Source: Alphaproteobacteria bacterium (GTDB taxonomy: Bacteria > Pseudomonadota > Alphaproteobacteria > Rhizobiales > Devosiaceae). Taken from it: a stretch of DNA of 64,000 nucleotides. The number at the start of each line of letters is the position of its first letter. Position 1 is the stretch's first letter. Position numbers and translations under genes: made by a program. The notes beneath the pieces are model-generated. The model searched no databases and had not been told where the DNA came from. It was given only the letters and a program-made list of their open reading frames with translations. This document shows, piece by piece, positions 1 to 7,981 of the stretch. The stretch is from contig JAHJQZ010000090.1 of assembly GCA_018818925.1 (NCBI GenBank), positions 97,025 to 161,024 on the forward strand, in the 5' to 3' direction.

Positions 1-510
1 TGAAGGATCCTCGATCTGCTTGACCGCGCCGACCACTTCCGCCGAAATCTTTTTGTTGAGCTTGACGTAATTGTCGAACTCATTGACCGCCGAACGGGCC
101 AGCGCTTCGATCTCGGTCTTGTCGTCCTCGGGCTCTTCGAGGATAAGCGCCTCGGCCTCGAAATAATCGTCGACCTGCAGATAGCGGTCGACCTTGGCGC
201 GCTTCAGCCCTTCGACCAGGACCTTCACCGTGCCGTCGGGCAGCTTCAGCAACTGCAGCACGCTGGCGATGGTGCCGTTCTCGTAGATTTCCTCGGGGGT
301 CGGATCGTCGTTCTGCGCATCCATCTGGGTAACAATCAGGATGTGCTTGTCGTCACGCATGACCTCCTCGAGCGCCTTGACCGACTTTTCGCGACCGACG
401 AACAGCGGCACGATCATGCCGGGAAACACGACGATGTCGCGCAGCGGCAGGACCGGATAGACCCTGTCGCGATCGAAACCGCCCGAAACAGTGCTCTCAA
501 TATCTGTCAT
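1..510 (-). CDS. lon: Lon protease, N-terminal part (runs off the window)
   Basis: The first 170 codons of the ATP-dependent AAA+ serine protease Lon, which degrades damaged and regulatory proteins in the cytoplasm. The reading begins MTDIESTVSGGFDRDRVYPV and continues with the Lon N-domain signature LPLRDIVVFPGMIVPLFVGR, which recognises substrates. The AAA+ and protease domains lie beyond base 1. The start is the ATG at 508-510. The gene follows the Rsm22-like gene and clpX on the same strand but has its own heat-shock promoter-like sequence at 600-629. Family assignment is very secure; completeness cannot be judged because the gene is cut by the window edge. Confidence 0.95.
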   Translation of the reverse strand, partial: MTDIESTVSGGFDRDRVYPVLPLRDIVVFPGMIVPLFVGREKSVKALEEVMRDDKHILIVTQMDAQNDDPTPEEIYENGTIASVLQLLKLPDGTVKVLVEGLKRAKVDRYLQVDDYFEAEALILEEPEDDKTEIEALARSAVNEFDNYVKLNKKISAEVVGAVKQIEDPS

Positions 511-599
511 CTTGTTCCCTTTGTTGCCGCGGAAGGAGGAGGCGCGGCATCTGATGTGTCGGGTTGCCTCGGGCCGGAAACGACAAGCCGAATCCCTGA

Positions 600-629
600 C
601 TAGATAGGGTGCCCAAGCCCCGAGACAAG
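600..629 (-). promoter_or_regulatory. Putative RpoH (sigma-32) promoter of lon
   Basis: On the minus strand the sequence reads CTTG, 17 bases, then CCTATCTAG. This fits the alphaproteobacterial RpoH consensus (CTTG-N17/18-CYTATNTNNG) except at its last base. It lies just after the stop of the upstream Rsm22-like gene and about 90 bases before the lon start codon. Known Lon biology supports heat-shock control; the site itself is inferred from sequence. Confidence 0.6.
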
Positions 630-630
630 A

Positions 631-1635
631 TCAACCGATCAGATCAATCGTGCGCGTCGCCGCACCGACATCGAGACCGGATAGCGTATCGCCCCATCTG
701 ACCCGGCGAATCCGGCCGAATTGCGGGTTTTTGCGGGCAACGCCGCGCCAGGCTTCCTCGCCGTCCGGCTCGCACAGCTTGAAGCGGATTTCGTGCTTTT
801 GCGCCTCGGGCGACGCCAAGACCCGCGGCAGCGCCGGAACGAGCGCCACGTCCGCCCGCGTCAGCACCAGATAGGAGACCTTCTCGTCCTCGTAGCCAAG
901 CGCGCCGGCCTTGAGCCGCCTGTGTGTGCGGCTGCGCGGCAGCCTGACGGAGAAATGGCACCAGTCGGTGCCGGTCAGCGGGCAGTCGCGCATGTGCGGA
1001 CACGGCGCCGCCACATGCGCGCCCTGTCCGATGGCCCAGGCGCGAAAATCCATCAGCCGCATGTGGTCGCGCGGCCGCCCCGGCTCGACCACCACAAGCG
1101 CCGCCGCCGCCGCGTGCCAGAGGTTTTCGGCGGCATGGGCATAGGCCGCGTCGGATAGCTCGGTCAGCGCATACGAGGAAATGACGAGGTCGCCCATCGG
1201 CAAATCAGCCCCGCCTCGTGCCAGATCCGTTTCGACGAAACGCGCCGTTTCGCCGCCCGCTTCCATCAGCCGCTGCGCCAGCGCCAGCAGGCCGGCATGG
1301 ACGTCGCAAAGGCAAAGCTCGGCTTCGGGCCAGTGCTCGGAGGCGCAAAGGCCGGCAGTGCCCGGCCCGGCCCCGGCATCGACGACGGTTTTCGGAGCGA
1401 AATCCGGCGCCCGTTCGCGGAAGGCATCAAGTGCGGCCGAAACGGCGGCCGCCGTCGCCGGCATGCGCATCAATGCGTAGATGGCCGCGTCGGTATCGTC
1501 GCGGACGATCACCCGCGAGGCGAGATTGTCGCGATAGCCTGCCGAGATGCGCGCCGCCCGCGCCGCGAGCTCGTGGCTGGACAATCCCGCGAGCAGGGTT
1601 TCGGCATGAGTGATACGGTCGGCGATCCCGATCAT
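631..1635 (-). CDS. Rsm22-like small-subunit rRNA methyltransferase family protein
   Basis: A 334-residue protein of the Rsm22 family, relatives of the mitochondrial small-ribosomal-subunit protein Rsm22/METTL17. A Rossmann SAM-binding motif (VVDAGAGPGTAG) lies near residues 85-100. A cysteine cluster follows around residues 205-220 (APCPHMRDCPL...DWCHF), the pattern that binds an Fe-S cluster in METTL17. It probably acts on or assists the ribosomal small subunit; its exact reaction in bacteria is unsettled. The gene starts 48 bases after clpX on the same strand, so it is probably co-transcribed with clpX, an unusual insertion in the usual clpX-lon order. The ATG at 1635 is the natural start. 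Confidence 0.82.
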   Translation of the reverse strand: MIGIADRITHAETLLAGLSSHELAARAARISAGYRDNLASRVIVRDDTDAAIYALMRMPATAAAVSAALDAFRERAPDFAPKTVVDAGAGPGTAGLCASEHWPEAELCLCDVHAGLLALAQRLMEAGGETARFVETDLARGGADLPMGDLVISSYALTELSDAAYAHAAENLWHAAAAALVVVEPGRPRDHMRLMDFRAWAIGQGAHVAAPCPHMRDCPLTGTDWCHFSVRLPRSRTHRRLKAGALGYEDEKVSYLVLTRADVALVPALPRVLASPEAQKHEIRFKLCEPDGEEAWRGVARKNPQFGRIRRVRWGDTLSGLDVGAATRTIDLIG

Positions 1636-1683
1636 GGAACCGCCCGTGCCGTTCGGCCGCTTGCCGCGGCGGAAGCGCCGCAG

Positions 1684-2955
1684 CTAGGCTCCGGCGCGTT
1701 CCTCTTCACGGCGCTCGGCATAGATGTACAAAGGTCTGGCATCGCCGGTCACGACCTCCTCGGAGATCACCACCTCCTCGACGCCTTCGAGGCTCGGCAG
1801 GTCGTACATGGTGTCAAGCAGGATGCCTTCCATGATCGACCTGAGGCCGCGGGCGCCTGTCTTGCGATTGATGGCGCGCTTGGCGATGGCGGTGAGGGCG
1901 TCCTCGTGGAAGGTCAGATCGACCTCTTCCATCTTGAACAACCGCTGGTACTGCCGCACAAGAGCATTCTTGGGCTCGGTCAGGATCTGGATCAGCGCGG
2001 ATTCATCGAGATCGCTCAGCGTCGCGATCACCGGCAAACGGCCGATGAATTCGGGAATGAGACCGAATTTGACCAAGTCCTCCGGCTCGACTTCCGCGAA
2101 GATTTCTCCAACGCGCCGATCGAGCGGATCCTTGACCTCGGCATTGAAACCGATCGAGGAATGCTCGCCGCGCGCCGCGATGATCTTTTCAAGGCCCGAG
2201 AAGGCACCGCCGACGATGAAAAGGATATTGGTGGTGTCGACCTGGAGGAATTCCTGCTGCGGATGCTTGCGTCCGCCCTGCGGCGGCACGCTGGCGACCG
2301 TGCCTTCCATGATCTTCAGCAAGGCCTGCTGCACGCCCTCGCCCGAAACGTCGCGGGTGATCGAGGGGTTGTCGGACTTGCGCGAGATCTTGTCGACCTC
2401 GTCGATATAGACGATGCCGCGCTGGGCCTTCTCGACATTGTAGTCGGCGGCCTGCAACAGCTTCAAAATGATGTTCTCGACGTCCTCGCCGACATAGCCG
2501 GCTTCGGTCAGCGTCGTGGCGTCGGCCATGGTGAAGGGCACGTCGATGATGCGCGCCAGCGTCTGGGCCAGAAGCGTCTTGCCGGTGCCGGTCGGGCCGA
2601 TGAGGAGGATGTTGGACTTGGAGAGCTCGACATCCTGGTGCTTCTGGGCATGCGCCAGCCGCTTGTAATGGTTGTGCACGGCGACGCTCAAAACCTTCTT
2701 GGCGCGGCCCTGCCCGATCACATAGTCGTCGAGCACCTTGCAGATATCGGCCGGGGTCGGCACGCCGTCCGCCGATTTGATGGTCGAGGACTTGTTCTCC
2801 TCGCGGATGATGTCCATGCACAACTCGACGCATTCGTCGCAGATGAACACGGTCGGTCCGGCGATCAGCTTCCTGACCTCGTGCTGCGACTTGCCGCAGA
2901 ACGAACAGTAGAGCGTGTTCTTCGAGGACTCGCCGCTGGAACTGTCTTTGGACAT
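1684..2955 (-). CDS. clpX: ATP-dependent Clp protease ATP-binding subunit ClpX
   Basis: A 423-residue AAA+ unfoldase that feeds proteins into the ClpP chamber. The N-terminal zinc-binding domain has Cys17, Cys20, Cys39 and Cys42. A Walker A motif (GPTGTGKT, about residue 120), the pore loop GYVGED and Walker B (VYIDEVDK) follow, then the ClpX C-domain. The start is the ATG at 2955 (MSKDSSSG), with GGGAG nine bases upstream. An in-frame extension to 2997 exists but lacks family similarity. It lies 185 bases downstream of clpP on the same strand, so the two could share transcripts. Confidence 0.98.
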   Translation of the reverse strand: MSKDSSSGESSKNTLYCSFCGKSQHEVRKLIAGPTVFICDECVELCMDIIREENKSSTIKSADGVPTPADICKVLDDYVIGQGRAKKVLSVAVHNHYKRLAHAQKHQDVELSKSNILLIGPTGTGKTLLAQTLARIIDVPFTMADATTLTEAGYVGEDVENIILKLLQAADYNVEKAQRGIVYIDEVDKISRKSDNPSITRDVSGEGVQQALLKIMEGTVASVPPQGGRKHPQQEFLQVDTTNILFIVGGAFSGLEKIIAARGEHSSIGFNAEVKDPLDRRVGEIFAEVEPEDLVKFGLIPEFIGRLPVIATLSDLDESALIQILTEPKNALVRQYQRLFKMEEVDLTFHEDALTAIAKRAINRKTGARGLRSIMEGILLDTMYDLPSLEGVEEVVISEEVVTGDARPLYIYAERREEERAGA

Positions 2956-3140
2956 CTTGTTAACTCCCGGAGGGACGCATGGTCCCTTCTGTCGCATCTG
3001 CTGACGCTATGACACCACAGATGAATAAAATGTAAGCCGTCGGCATACCTTAGTGACGCGGTCGTGCCGGCGCAATCGGAACGGGCCGCAAGGCACGAAC
3101 AAGTGTTCTTTTCCGTTAACGCAGCAGGCGTCCAGATGCG

Positions 3141-3767
3141 TCACGAAGCGCTTGCCGCGGCGCGTTTGACAAAGATCGTGTCGATGAGGCCGAACTCCTT
3201 GGCCTGCTCGGCGGTCATGAAGTTGTCGCGCTCGAGCGCCGCATGGATCGTGTCGTAATCCTGGCCGGTATGCTTGACGTAGACCTCGTTCAACTGCTTC
3301 TTCAGCCGCTCGGTATACTGGGCGTGGATGAGGATGTCGGTGGCCTGGCCCTGATAGCCGCCCGAGGGCTGATGCACCATGATCGAGGCGTTGGGGAGCG
3401 CGGCGCGCATGCCCTTCTCGCCTGCCGCCAGCAAGAGCGAACCCATGGAGGCCGCCTGGCCGATGCACAGCGTCGCCACAGCCGGGCGGATGAACTGCAT
3501 GGTATCGTACATGGCAAGACCCGCCGTCACCACGCCACCTGGCGAATTGATGTACATGGCGATTTCCTTTTTCGGATTTTCCGATTCAAGGAACAGAAGC
3601 TGCGCCGCCACCAGCGAGGCCATGTTGTCCTCGACGACTCCGGTCACGAAGATGATTCGTTCCTTCAGGAGCCGCGAGAAAATGTCGTAGGCGCGTTCGC
3701 CGCGATTGGTCTGCTCGACGACCATCGGCACGAGCGTGTTCATGTAGATTTCTGCGGGGTCTCTCAT
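3141..3767 (-). CDS. clpP: ATP-dependent Clp protease proteolytic subunit ClpP
   Basis: A 208-residue serine protease forming the tetradecameric chamber used by ClpX or ClpA. The catalytic triad is visible: Ser107 in GQAASMGS, His132 in VHQPSGG and Asp181 in RDNFMTAEQ. The start is the ATG at 3767 ([20 protein letters not shown]), preceded by AAGG. Open frame continues upstream but crosses the promoter and terminator region and is not part of the protein. An RpoH-type promoter lies at 3841-3871, giving a leader of about 65 bases. Confidence 0.98.
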   Translation of the reverse strand: MRDPAEIYMNTLVPMVVEQTNRGERAYDIFSRLLKERIIFVTGVVEDNMASLVAAQLLFLESENPKKEIAMYINSPGGVVTAGLAMYDTMQFIRPAVATLCIGQAASMGSLLLAAGEKGMRAALPNASIMVHQPSGGYQGQATDILIHAQYTERLKKQLNEVYVKHTGQDYDTIHAALERDNFMTAEQAKEFGLIDTIFVKRAAASAS

Positions 3768-3840
3768 TATCCAACCTTGGGAAACGAATCGGGTTCTGCT
3801 CGGCAAGCAAGACCGGACCGACTTAATGCGGGGTAAACCG

Positions 3841-3871
3841 ACAGATAGGCGGGATCGTGGCGCGCGACAAG
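3841..3871 (-). promoter_or_regulatory. Putative RpoH (sigma-32) promoter of clpP
   Basis: The minus strand reads CTTG (3871-3868), 18 bases, then CCTATCTGT (3849-3841). This matches the alphaproteobacterial heat-shock consensus and is the same arrangement as in front of lon. Transcription would begin near 3833, about 65 bases before the clpP start. Confidence 0.6.
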
Positions 3872-3940
3872 GGCCGGGCGAAAACGTTGTTAAGGCCCGG
3901 CCGTTGCAGTTTTCTTGCATGGTGCCGACCGATCGCAGGC

Positions 3941-3987
3941 AAAAAAAAGGGGAGCTACGGCCCTCTCCACAAAAGCCGCAACTCCCC
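3941..3987 (-). terminator. Strong intrinsic terminator of a short minus-strand unit
   Basis: A 13-base inverted repeat at 3949-3961 and 3975-3987 is followed on the minus strand by eight T residues (3948-3941). The two imperfect pairs become G-U wobbles only in the minus-strand RNA, which fixes the direction. It lies upstream of the clpP promoter and ends the tiny unit at 4014-4137. Confidence 0.85.
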
Positions 3988-4013
3988 GTAAACAATGAGT
4001 TGGAACGAATATT

Positions 4014-4103
4014 CTATGAAAATGGATTTGGCAATTGCCGATAGTCGCTGTTCTTCAAATAGGCACCGCGGAAAGCGCGCTTCGCCGGATTTCTACGCAA
4101 CAT
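4014..4103 (-). CDS. Candidate 29-residue small protein in its own transcription unit
   Basis: The frame starts MLRRNPAKRAF and ends DYRQLPNPFS: 29 residues, basic at the N-terminus, polar throughout, with no membrane segment. I do not recognise the family. Support comes from context: a GGAG ribosome site seven bases before the ATG, a CTATAT -10 element about 40 bases upstream, and a strong terminator 27 bases after the stop. Together they make a self-contained transcript of about 195 bases. It could instead be a small regulatory RNA with a chance ORF. Position upstream of clpP on the same strand does not by itself suggest a function. Confidence 0.5.
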   Translation of the reverse strand: MLRRNPAKRAFRGAYLKNSDYRQLPNPFS

Positions 4104-4143
4104 CAAAAGACTCCGGCCATGCTGGACCGCTTCCAGTCTGATG

Positions 4144-4173
4144 ATATAGTCGCGTGGCCGACCGCGCCGGAAG
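4144..4173 (-). promoter_or_regulatory. Housekeeping-type promoter of the small unit
   Basis: On the minus strand CTTCCG (4173-4168) is separated by 18 bases from CTATAT (4149-4144). The alphaproteobacterial consensus is CTTGAC-N17-CTATAT; the -10 element matches exactly and the -35 in part. The predicted start is near 4137. Confidence 0.5.
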
Positions 4174-4261
4174 TTGGGGCAGCGCCTGATCGACCGGTTG
4201 GCATTGCGTCCTTCGTCTGGTGCAACGGAAAAGTACGACAAAAGATGCGAGCAATGGTTGC

Positions 4262-5068
4262 ATGACCAAGGATGCAGATGCGACACCGGATAAGCGTATT
4301 CCCGTAGGCATCGACGGCGCGATCCTGCGCCGCATCATCGACATCCGTTTTCCCGGCGGTATCGCCGCCTTCCTCGACAATTGGCACTGCCGCACCGACG
4401 CTCGCGGCAAACCCTATACCAAGGCGCCCGGCAACCGCGCCACGGTCTACCGCTGGCTGAACGGCGATCTGCCCGGATCCGCCGAAACGCTGCTCGAACT
4501 GGCCGCGGTACTCGATGTCGACCCGTTCAGCATGATCACGCTCGCCGGCAATGACGCGCCGGCCGCCACCGCCCGCATCCTGACAGCGATGGAGACCGGC
4601 CTGTGGCAGCACAAGACCATGGCTGTGATGAAGGAATTTCTCGGCCGGCGGGCCGAATGGCCGCCGCCATCGGTCGGCATGCGCTATCCGAATGGCTGGA
4701 GCACGTTCGATTTTACCCATGACCCCGCCATGGCGGCAGGCGTCTATGGCAGCTTCCGCGTCAGCTTCGCCGAACATCTCGAACCCGATATCCCGCGCAT
4801 GCTCCACATCGCCTATCGCCACGCACCGCATTTCGGCGGGCGCTGGCTGCAATACGGCATGATCCGGCTCGATATGGGCTCGGCGCTGCTGCTCAACATC
4901 AACGGCAGCATCGAATACGGCTTCGCGCCCACGGCCCTGGGGCCCTACACGATCGAAACCGTTTTCGGCCTCGGCCCGGCCGAATTCCGCCTCGCCTCCC
5001 TGTCGCCCTTCACCGCAACTGGACAATACGCACCGAGCACCGATTCCGGCCGCGTCGGCTTCCGCTAG
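4262..5068 (+). CDS. Helix-turn-helix domain protein of unknown role
   Basis: A 268-residue protein. The N-terminal ~100 residues contain a region resembling a Cro/XRE-type helix-turn-helix (GNRATVYRWLNGDLPGSAET), followed by LLELAAVLDVDPFSMI, as in repressors. The C-terminal ~150 residues are a soluble, aromatic-rich domain that I do not recognise and that may bind a ligand. The start is taken as the ATG at 4262 (MTKDADATPDKR); an in-frame ATG-like extension to 4220 has no ribosome site. It stands alone, divergent from the small unit at 4014-4103. The DNA-binding role is inferred only from the HTH-like segment. Confidence 0.7.
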   Translation: MTKDADATPDKRIPVGIDGAILRRIIDIRFPGGIAAFLDNWHCRTDARGKPYTKAPGNRATVYRWLNGDLPGSAETLLELAAVLDVDPFSMITLAGNDAPAATARILTAMETGLWQHKTMAVMKEFLGRRAEWPPPSVGMRYPNGWSTFDFTHDPAMAAGVYGSFRVSFAEHLEPDIPRMLHIAYRHAPHFGGRWLQYGMIRLDMGSALLLNINGSIEYGFAPTALGPYTIETVFGLGPAEFRLASLSPFTATGQYAPSTDSGRVGFR

Positions 5069-5177
5069 GCTGCCCGATCGTGACGCTCGTCGCCGGCCAC
5101 CGAAACGACCCAAGCAACCGGCTCGTTGCCTTTCAGGTCGCGTGCTAGGCTCAGCGCCCCATCAGCAGAGGACGCCC

Positions 5178-5576
5178 ATGCTCAAGCACCGCGCCATCGC
5201 CATTCTCGCCGCCGCCGCCACGGCTCTTGCCATGCCCGGAGCGGCTCGCGCCGACTATGCCTATTACGACGGCGAGGCCAGCCTCGGCCTCAGCCGCAAT
5301 GCCGGCGAGATCGGCTGCTGGGTCGAGCAGGACTGCCCCGAAGGCGAGGTCTGCCACGCCACGGTCCGCATCGGCGGCGAGGCGGCCACCCGGCTTGCCG
5401 AGCTGTTGATGATGCGGGTCGAGAAGGACCCGACTTTCGCCGACTGGGGCCTCGAAATCTATGTTTCCGCCAATGACGGGCTTTTTTGCGACGTGACCGA
5501 GCCGGACCGCGCCCAGTGCACCTTCAGCCTCAACGCCCAGACCGCCGAGATGGAGCCGCCACTCTCCTGCGAATAG
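5178..5576 (+). CDS. Small secreted cysteine-containing protein, function unknown
   Basis: A 132-residue protein with a clear signal peptide (MLKHRAIAILAAAATALAMP, cleaved after ARA near residue 24). The mature part is acidic and has six cysteines (CW, DCP, VCH, FCD, QCT, SCE), consistent with disulfides in the periplasm. The ATG at 5178 has AGAGGA upstream. I do not recognise the family and the neighbours give no functional clue. Confidence 0.75.
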   Translation: MLKHRAIAILAAAATALAMPGAARADYAYYDGEASLGLSRNAGEIGCWVEQDCPEGEVCHATVRIGGEAATRLAELLMMRVEKDPTFADWGLEIYVSANDGLFCDVTEPDRAQCTFSLNAQTAEMEPPLSCE

Positions 5577-5682
5577 ACGCCAAGCACAAAACGCCGACTT
5601 GGCACAAAAGCGCGGCCCAAATCGCCGCGCCTGGCGCCTTCGTTCGGGCTAGCTCTGCCCGGCCAACAAGCGGAGACGCAGC

Positions 5683-6153
5683 ATGTCGATTGCCTATCGC
5701 CCCATCGGGAGCGCCCATCAGGACGGTCCGAGTTTTTTCATCGAAATCGAGCCGGCCTTCCGGCAGGGCCTTGTCGGGCTCGGCGATTTTTCCTTCATCC
5801 ATGTCGTCTGGCATGCAGACAAGGCCGCGCCGCTCGCCGAGGATGGGCTCGTTTTGTCGTCGCCCTATCGCAACGCGCCGGAAAAGCTCGGCGTTTTCGC
5901 CACGCGCTCGCCCGATCGGCCCAATCCGGTCTGTTTCACCGTGGCGCCGCTTCTCGGTGTAGACGTGAAGACCGGCCGGGTCGATCTGGCCTGGCTGGAT
6001 TGCGAAAACGGCACCCCCGTTCTCGACATCAAGCCCTATCACACCAGTTCCGACCGGATCGCCACTCCCAAGGTGCCGCAATGGTGCGCGAACTGGCCCA
6101 AATCGCTTGAGGAGTCGGCGAATTTCGACTGGAGCAAGGTTTTCAATTTCTGA
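5683..6153 (+). CDS. trmO: tRNA (N6-threonylcarbamoyladenosine-37) methyltransferase TrmO
   Basis: A 156-residue TsaA/TrmO-family protein, which uses SAM to methylate t6A at position 37 of certain tRNAs. The family signature GVFATRSPDRPNPV and the later DIKPYH block are both present, as is the N-terminal IG element. It begins with ATG at 5683 after GGAG. It is slightly shorter than E. coli TrmO (about 235 residues) because the C-terminal extension is missing, which is common in compact members. Methylase function is inferred from the family. Confidence 0.85.
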   Translation: MSIAYRPIGSAHQDGPSFFIEIEPAFRQGLVGLGDFSFIHVVWHADKAAPLAEDGLVLSSPYRNAPEKLGVFATRSPDRPNPVCFTVAPLLGVDVKTGRVDLAWLDCENGTPVLDIKPYHTSSDRIATPKVPQWCANWPKSLEESANFDWSKVFNF

Positions 6154-6233
6154 TCCCTGCCAGCCTGCCGGCGACCATCTCGCCGCACTGCCCGCGCCTT
6201 GGCCCTTGGCGCGGGCGGCGTATACTGGCCGGC

Positions 6234-7058
6234 ATGCGCGCCAGAACGGTCATCGTCAGACAGGTCATGCAATGGGCCGCGTCCCATCTTGACGCCGATC
6301 TGTCCGTCAACGCGTTGGCGCGGCGGGCCGGCTATTCGTTGCATCATTTTTCACGCGCGTTCTCCGCCGAAACCGGTGAAAGCCCGGCCGGCTGGGTGCG
6401 CGCGCAACGCCTTTCGCACGCGGCGCAACGCCTGCGCGACGAGCGCCACCGTGTCCTCGACATTGCCCTCGAATGCGGCTTTGGCGACGTCACCACCTTC
6501 ACGCGCGCCTTCCGCCAGCGCACCGGCATGTCGCCATCGACCTTTCGGCGCGCGCATGCGGGAAAGGAGTCGCTGCCGCCCGGCGGCATCATCGTCGCCA
6601 GCCACGCGCCGCTTCTGCCCTTTCGCCTGTGCGGCCTGTCCGCCGATATGTCGGACGACGAGCCGACGGCGCCGGCCGCGCTTTGGCAGCGCCTGTTCGT
6701 GGCCTTGAAGGACCGGGGCGACACCATGGCCTGCACCGATTTCCGTCAGGTGGCGTTCTGGCGCGAGACACCCGAGAAGGTCTATACCTGCATTGCCGGT
6801 TTCGTCGTGGGCGACCGGCCGGCCCTGCCCCTGCCCTTCGTCACGCTCGATATTCCGGCCGCGACCTGCCGGCGCTTCATCGTCGATGGTCGGTCCGATT
6901 GCTACGCCGCGGCCTACGACACCGTCTTCGACGCGCTGCTGCCGGCCATGCGCGACCGCCCCGCGGGCAATTTCGTCTGCGAACGCGCGCGTCTGGACGG
7001 CGGCGATGGCATCGAGATCTGGGTGCCCATCGAGGCGAAAGGCAGCGGACAGGATTAG
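6234..7058 (+). CDS. AraC-family regulator with GyrI-like effector domain
   Basis: 274 residues. Residues 1-105 carry the double helix-turn-helix of AraC/XylS proteins, including the second HTH signature DVTTFTRAFRQRTGMSPSTF. Residues 115-270 form a GyrI-like small-molecule-binding domain, as in Rob or BmrR-type regulators. It probably activates genes in response to a hydrophobic ligand. Its stop overlaps the stop of the convergent ubiV gene by four bases, leaving no terminator between them. The target is unknown. Confidence 0.88.
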   Translation: MRARTVIVRQVMQWAASHLDADLSVNALARRAGYSLHHFSRAFSAETGESPAGWVRAQRLSHAAQRLRDERHRVLDIALECGFGDVTTFTRAFRQRTGMSPSTFRRAHAGKESLPPGGIIVASHAPLLPFRLCGLSADMSDDEPTAPAALWQRLFVALKDRGDTMACTDFRQVAFWRETPEKVYTCIAGFVVGDRPALPLPFVTLDIPAATCRRFIVDGRSDCYAAAYDTVFDALLPAMRDRPAGNFVCERARLDGGDGIEIWVPIEAKGSGQD

Positions 7059-7963
7059 GCCAAGGTTCCGACGCGTTCCCTGCCCGGCATCTTGTGGAAA
7101 AAGCCGTTGGAAAAGACCGCGTCCGGCTGCGCCTCGTTGAGCGCCGCCTGCGCCTCGTCGGCAGTGACATGCCCGTCGACGAGCCTGCGGAAAGCCGCCG
7201 CCACCTTGACCATGTCGCCGGTATGGGGTGAGAGGCGCAGATGGGTGACGCCCATCTCCATGAGTTGGGTCACCTCTCCGGCCAGCGACAGGAAATGCCG
7301 CGACAGGGTCTGGATGCCGTTGATCGTCAGGAAGCGGCCGTTGTCGAGCGTGTGCAGGTCGAGCCCGTCCGGCTCCTCGTTGCAGACGAACTGGCAATTG
7401 TCCTTCTGCCGGTCGCGCGCCCGCGCCGCATAGCAGCGGATCGACAAGGCCAGTGGCGCCCGGCCGAACACCTGGACTTCGGTACCGATGCCGTGTTCGT
7501 TTGCCCGCTTCGCCAGTGCGGCGATGCCGGCGGCGCGCATCTCGACCGGCACCGTGACATGGGTCGCCCCGAGTTTGACCAGATAGTCGAGCGTGGCGAT
7601 GTTGTAGCAGTTGAACAATTGCCCGATGCGGAACGGCCGGCCTTTCAGAAGCGTCAGCGCCGAGGCGTCATTGGCCTCGATCTCGTCGTTTTCCCGCTCG
7701 CAGATCGCCTTGACATGTTTGCGGTCGAGCGTGACCGCCACTTCGGCGAGCGTCGAGAACACCACTTTCTTGCCGCCCCTGAGCAACCGTTCGCGCATGG
7801 CATCGTACTGCTTTTCGAACAGGGCGATGCGCTTGGAGCAGATGACCTCGCCGAGATAGACGGTGTCGATATCGGCCTCGTCGGCGATGCGGGCATAGAA
7901 ATCGACCATCTGGTCGGACGGCCAATGAAAGAACAAAGGCCCGAGATTGATCCTGGCCGTCAT
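7055..7963 (-). CDS. ubiV: UbiV, oxygen-independent ubiquinone hydroxylation factor
   Basis: A 302-residue U32-family protein. UbiU and UbiV are both 4Fe-4S proteins and form a complex that hydroxylates the ubiquinone ring without O2, using prephenate as oxygen donor. Cys42, Cys177, Cys190 and Cys194 match the ligand pattern known for E. coli UbiV; the last three share its 13- and 4-residue spacing. The ATG at 7963 is the start. It lies 18 bases downstream of ubiU in the order ubiT-ubiU-ubiV, so these three genes very probably form an operon for anaerobic respiration. Confidence 0.92.
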   Translation of the reverse strand: MTARINLGPLFFHWPSDQMVDFYARIADEADIDTVYLGEVICSKRIALFEKQYDAMRERLLRGGKKVVFSTLAEVAVTLDRKHVKAICERENDEIEANDASALTLLKGRPFRIGQLFNCYNIATLDYLVKLGATHVTVPVEMRAAGIAALAKRANEHGIGTEVQVFGRAPLALSIRCYAARARDRQKDNCQFVCNEEPDGLDLHTLDNGRFLTINGIQTLSRHFLSLAGEVTQLMEMGVTHLRLSPHTGDMVKVAAAFRRLVDGHVTADEAQAALNEAQPDAVFSNGFFHKMPGRERVGTLA

Positions 7964-7981
7964 GCCTCGAATGTCCTCCGC

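Noticed and set aside
1297..3012. A 571-codon plus-strand open frame opposite clpX and the Rsm22-like gene
   Set aside because: It mirrors two well-supported genes, lacks a ribosome site, and has the His/Asp/Arg/Leu-rich composition of antisense frames in G+C-rich DNA.
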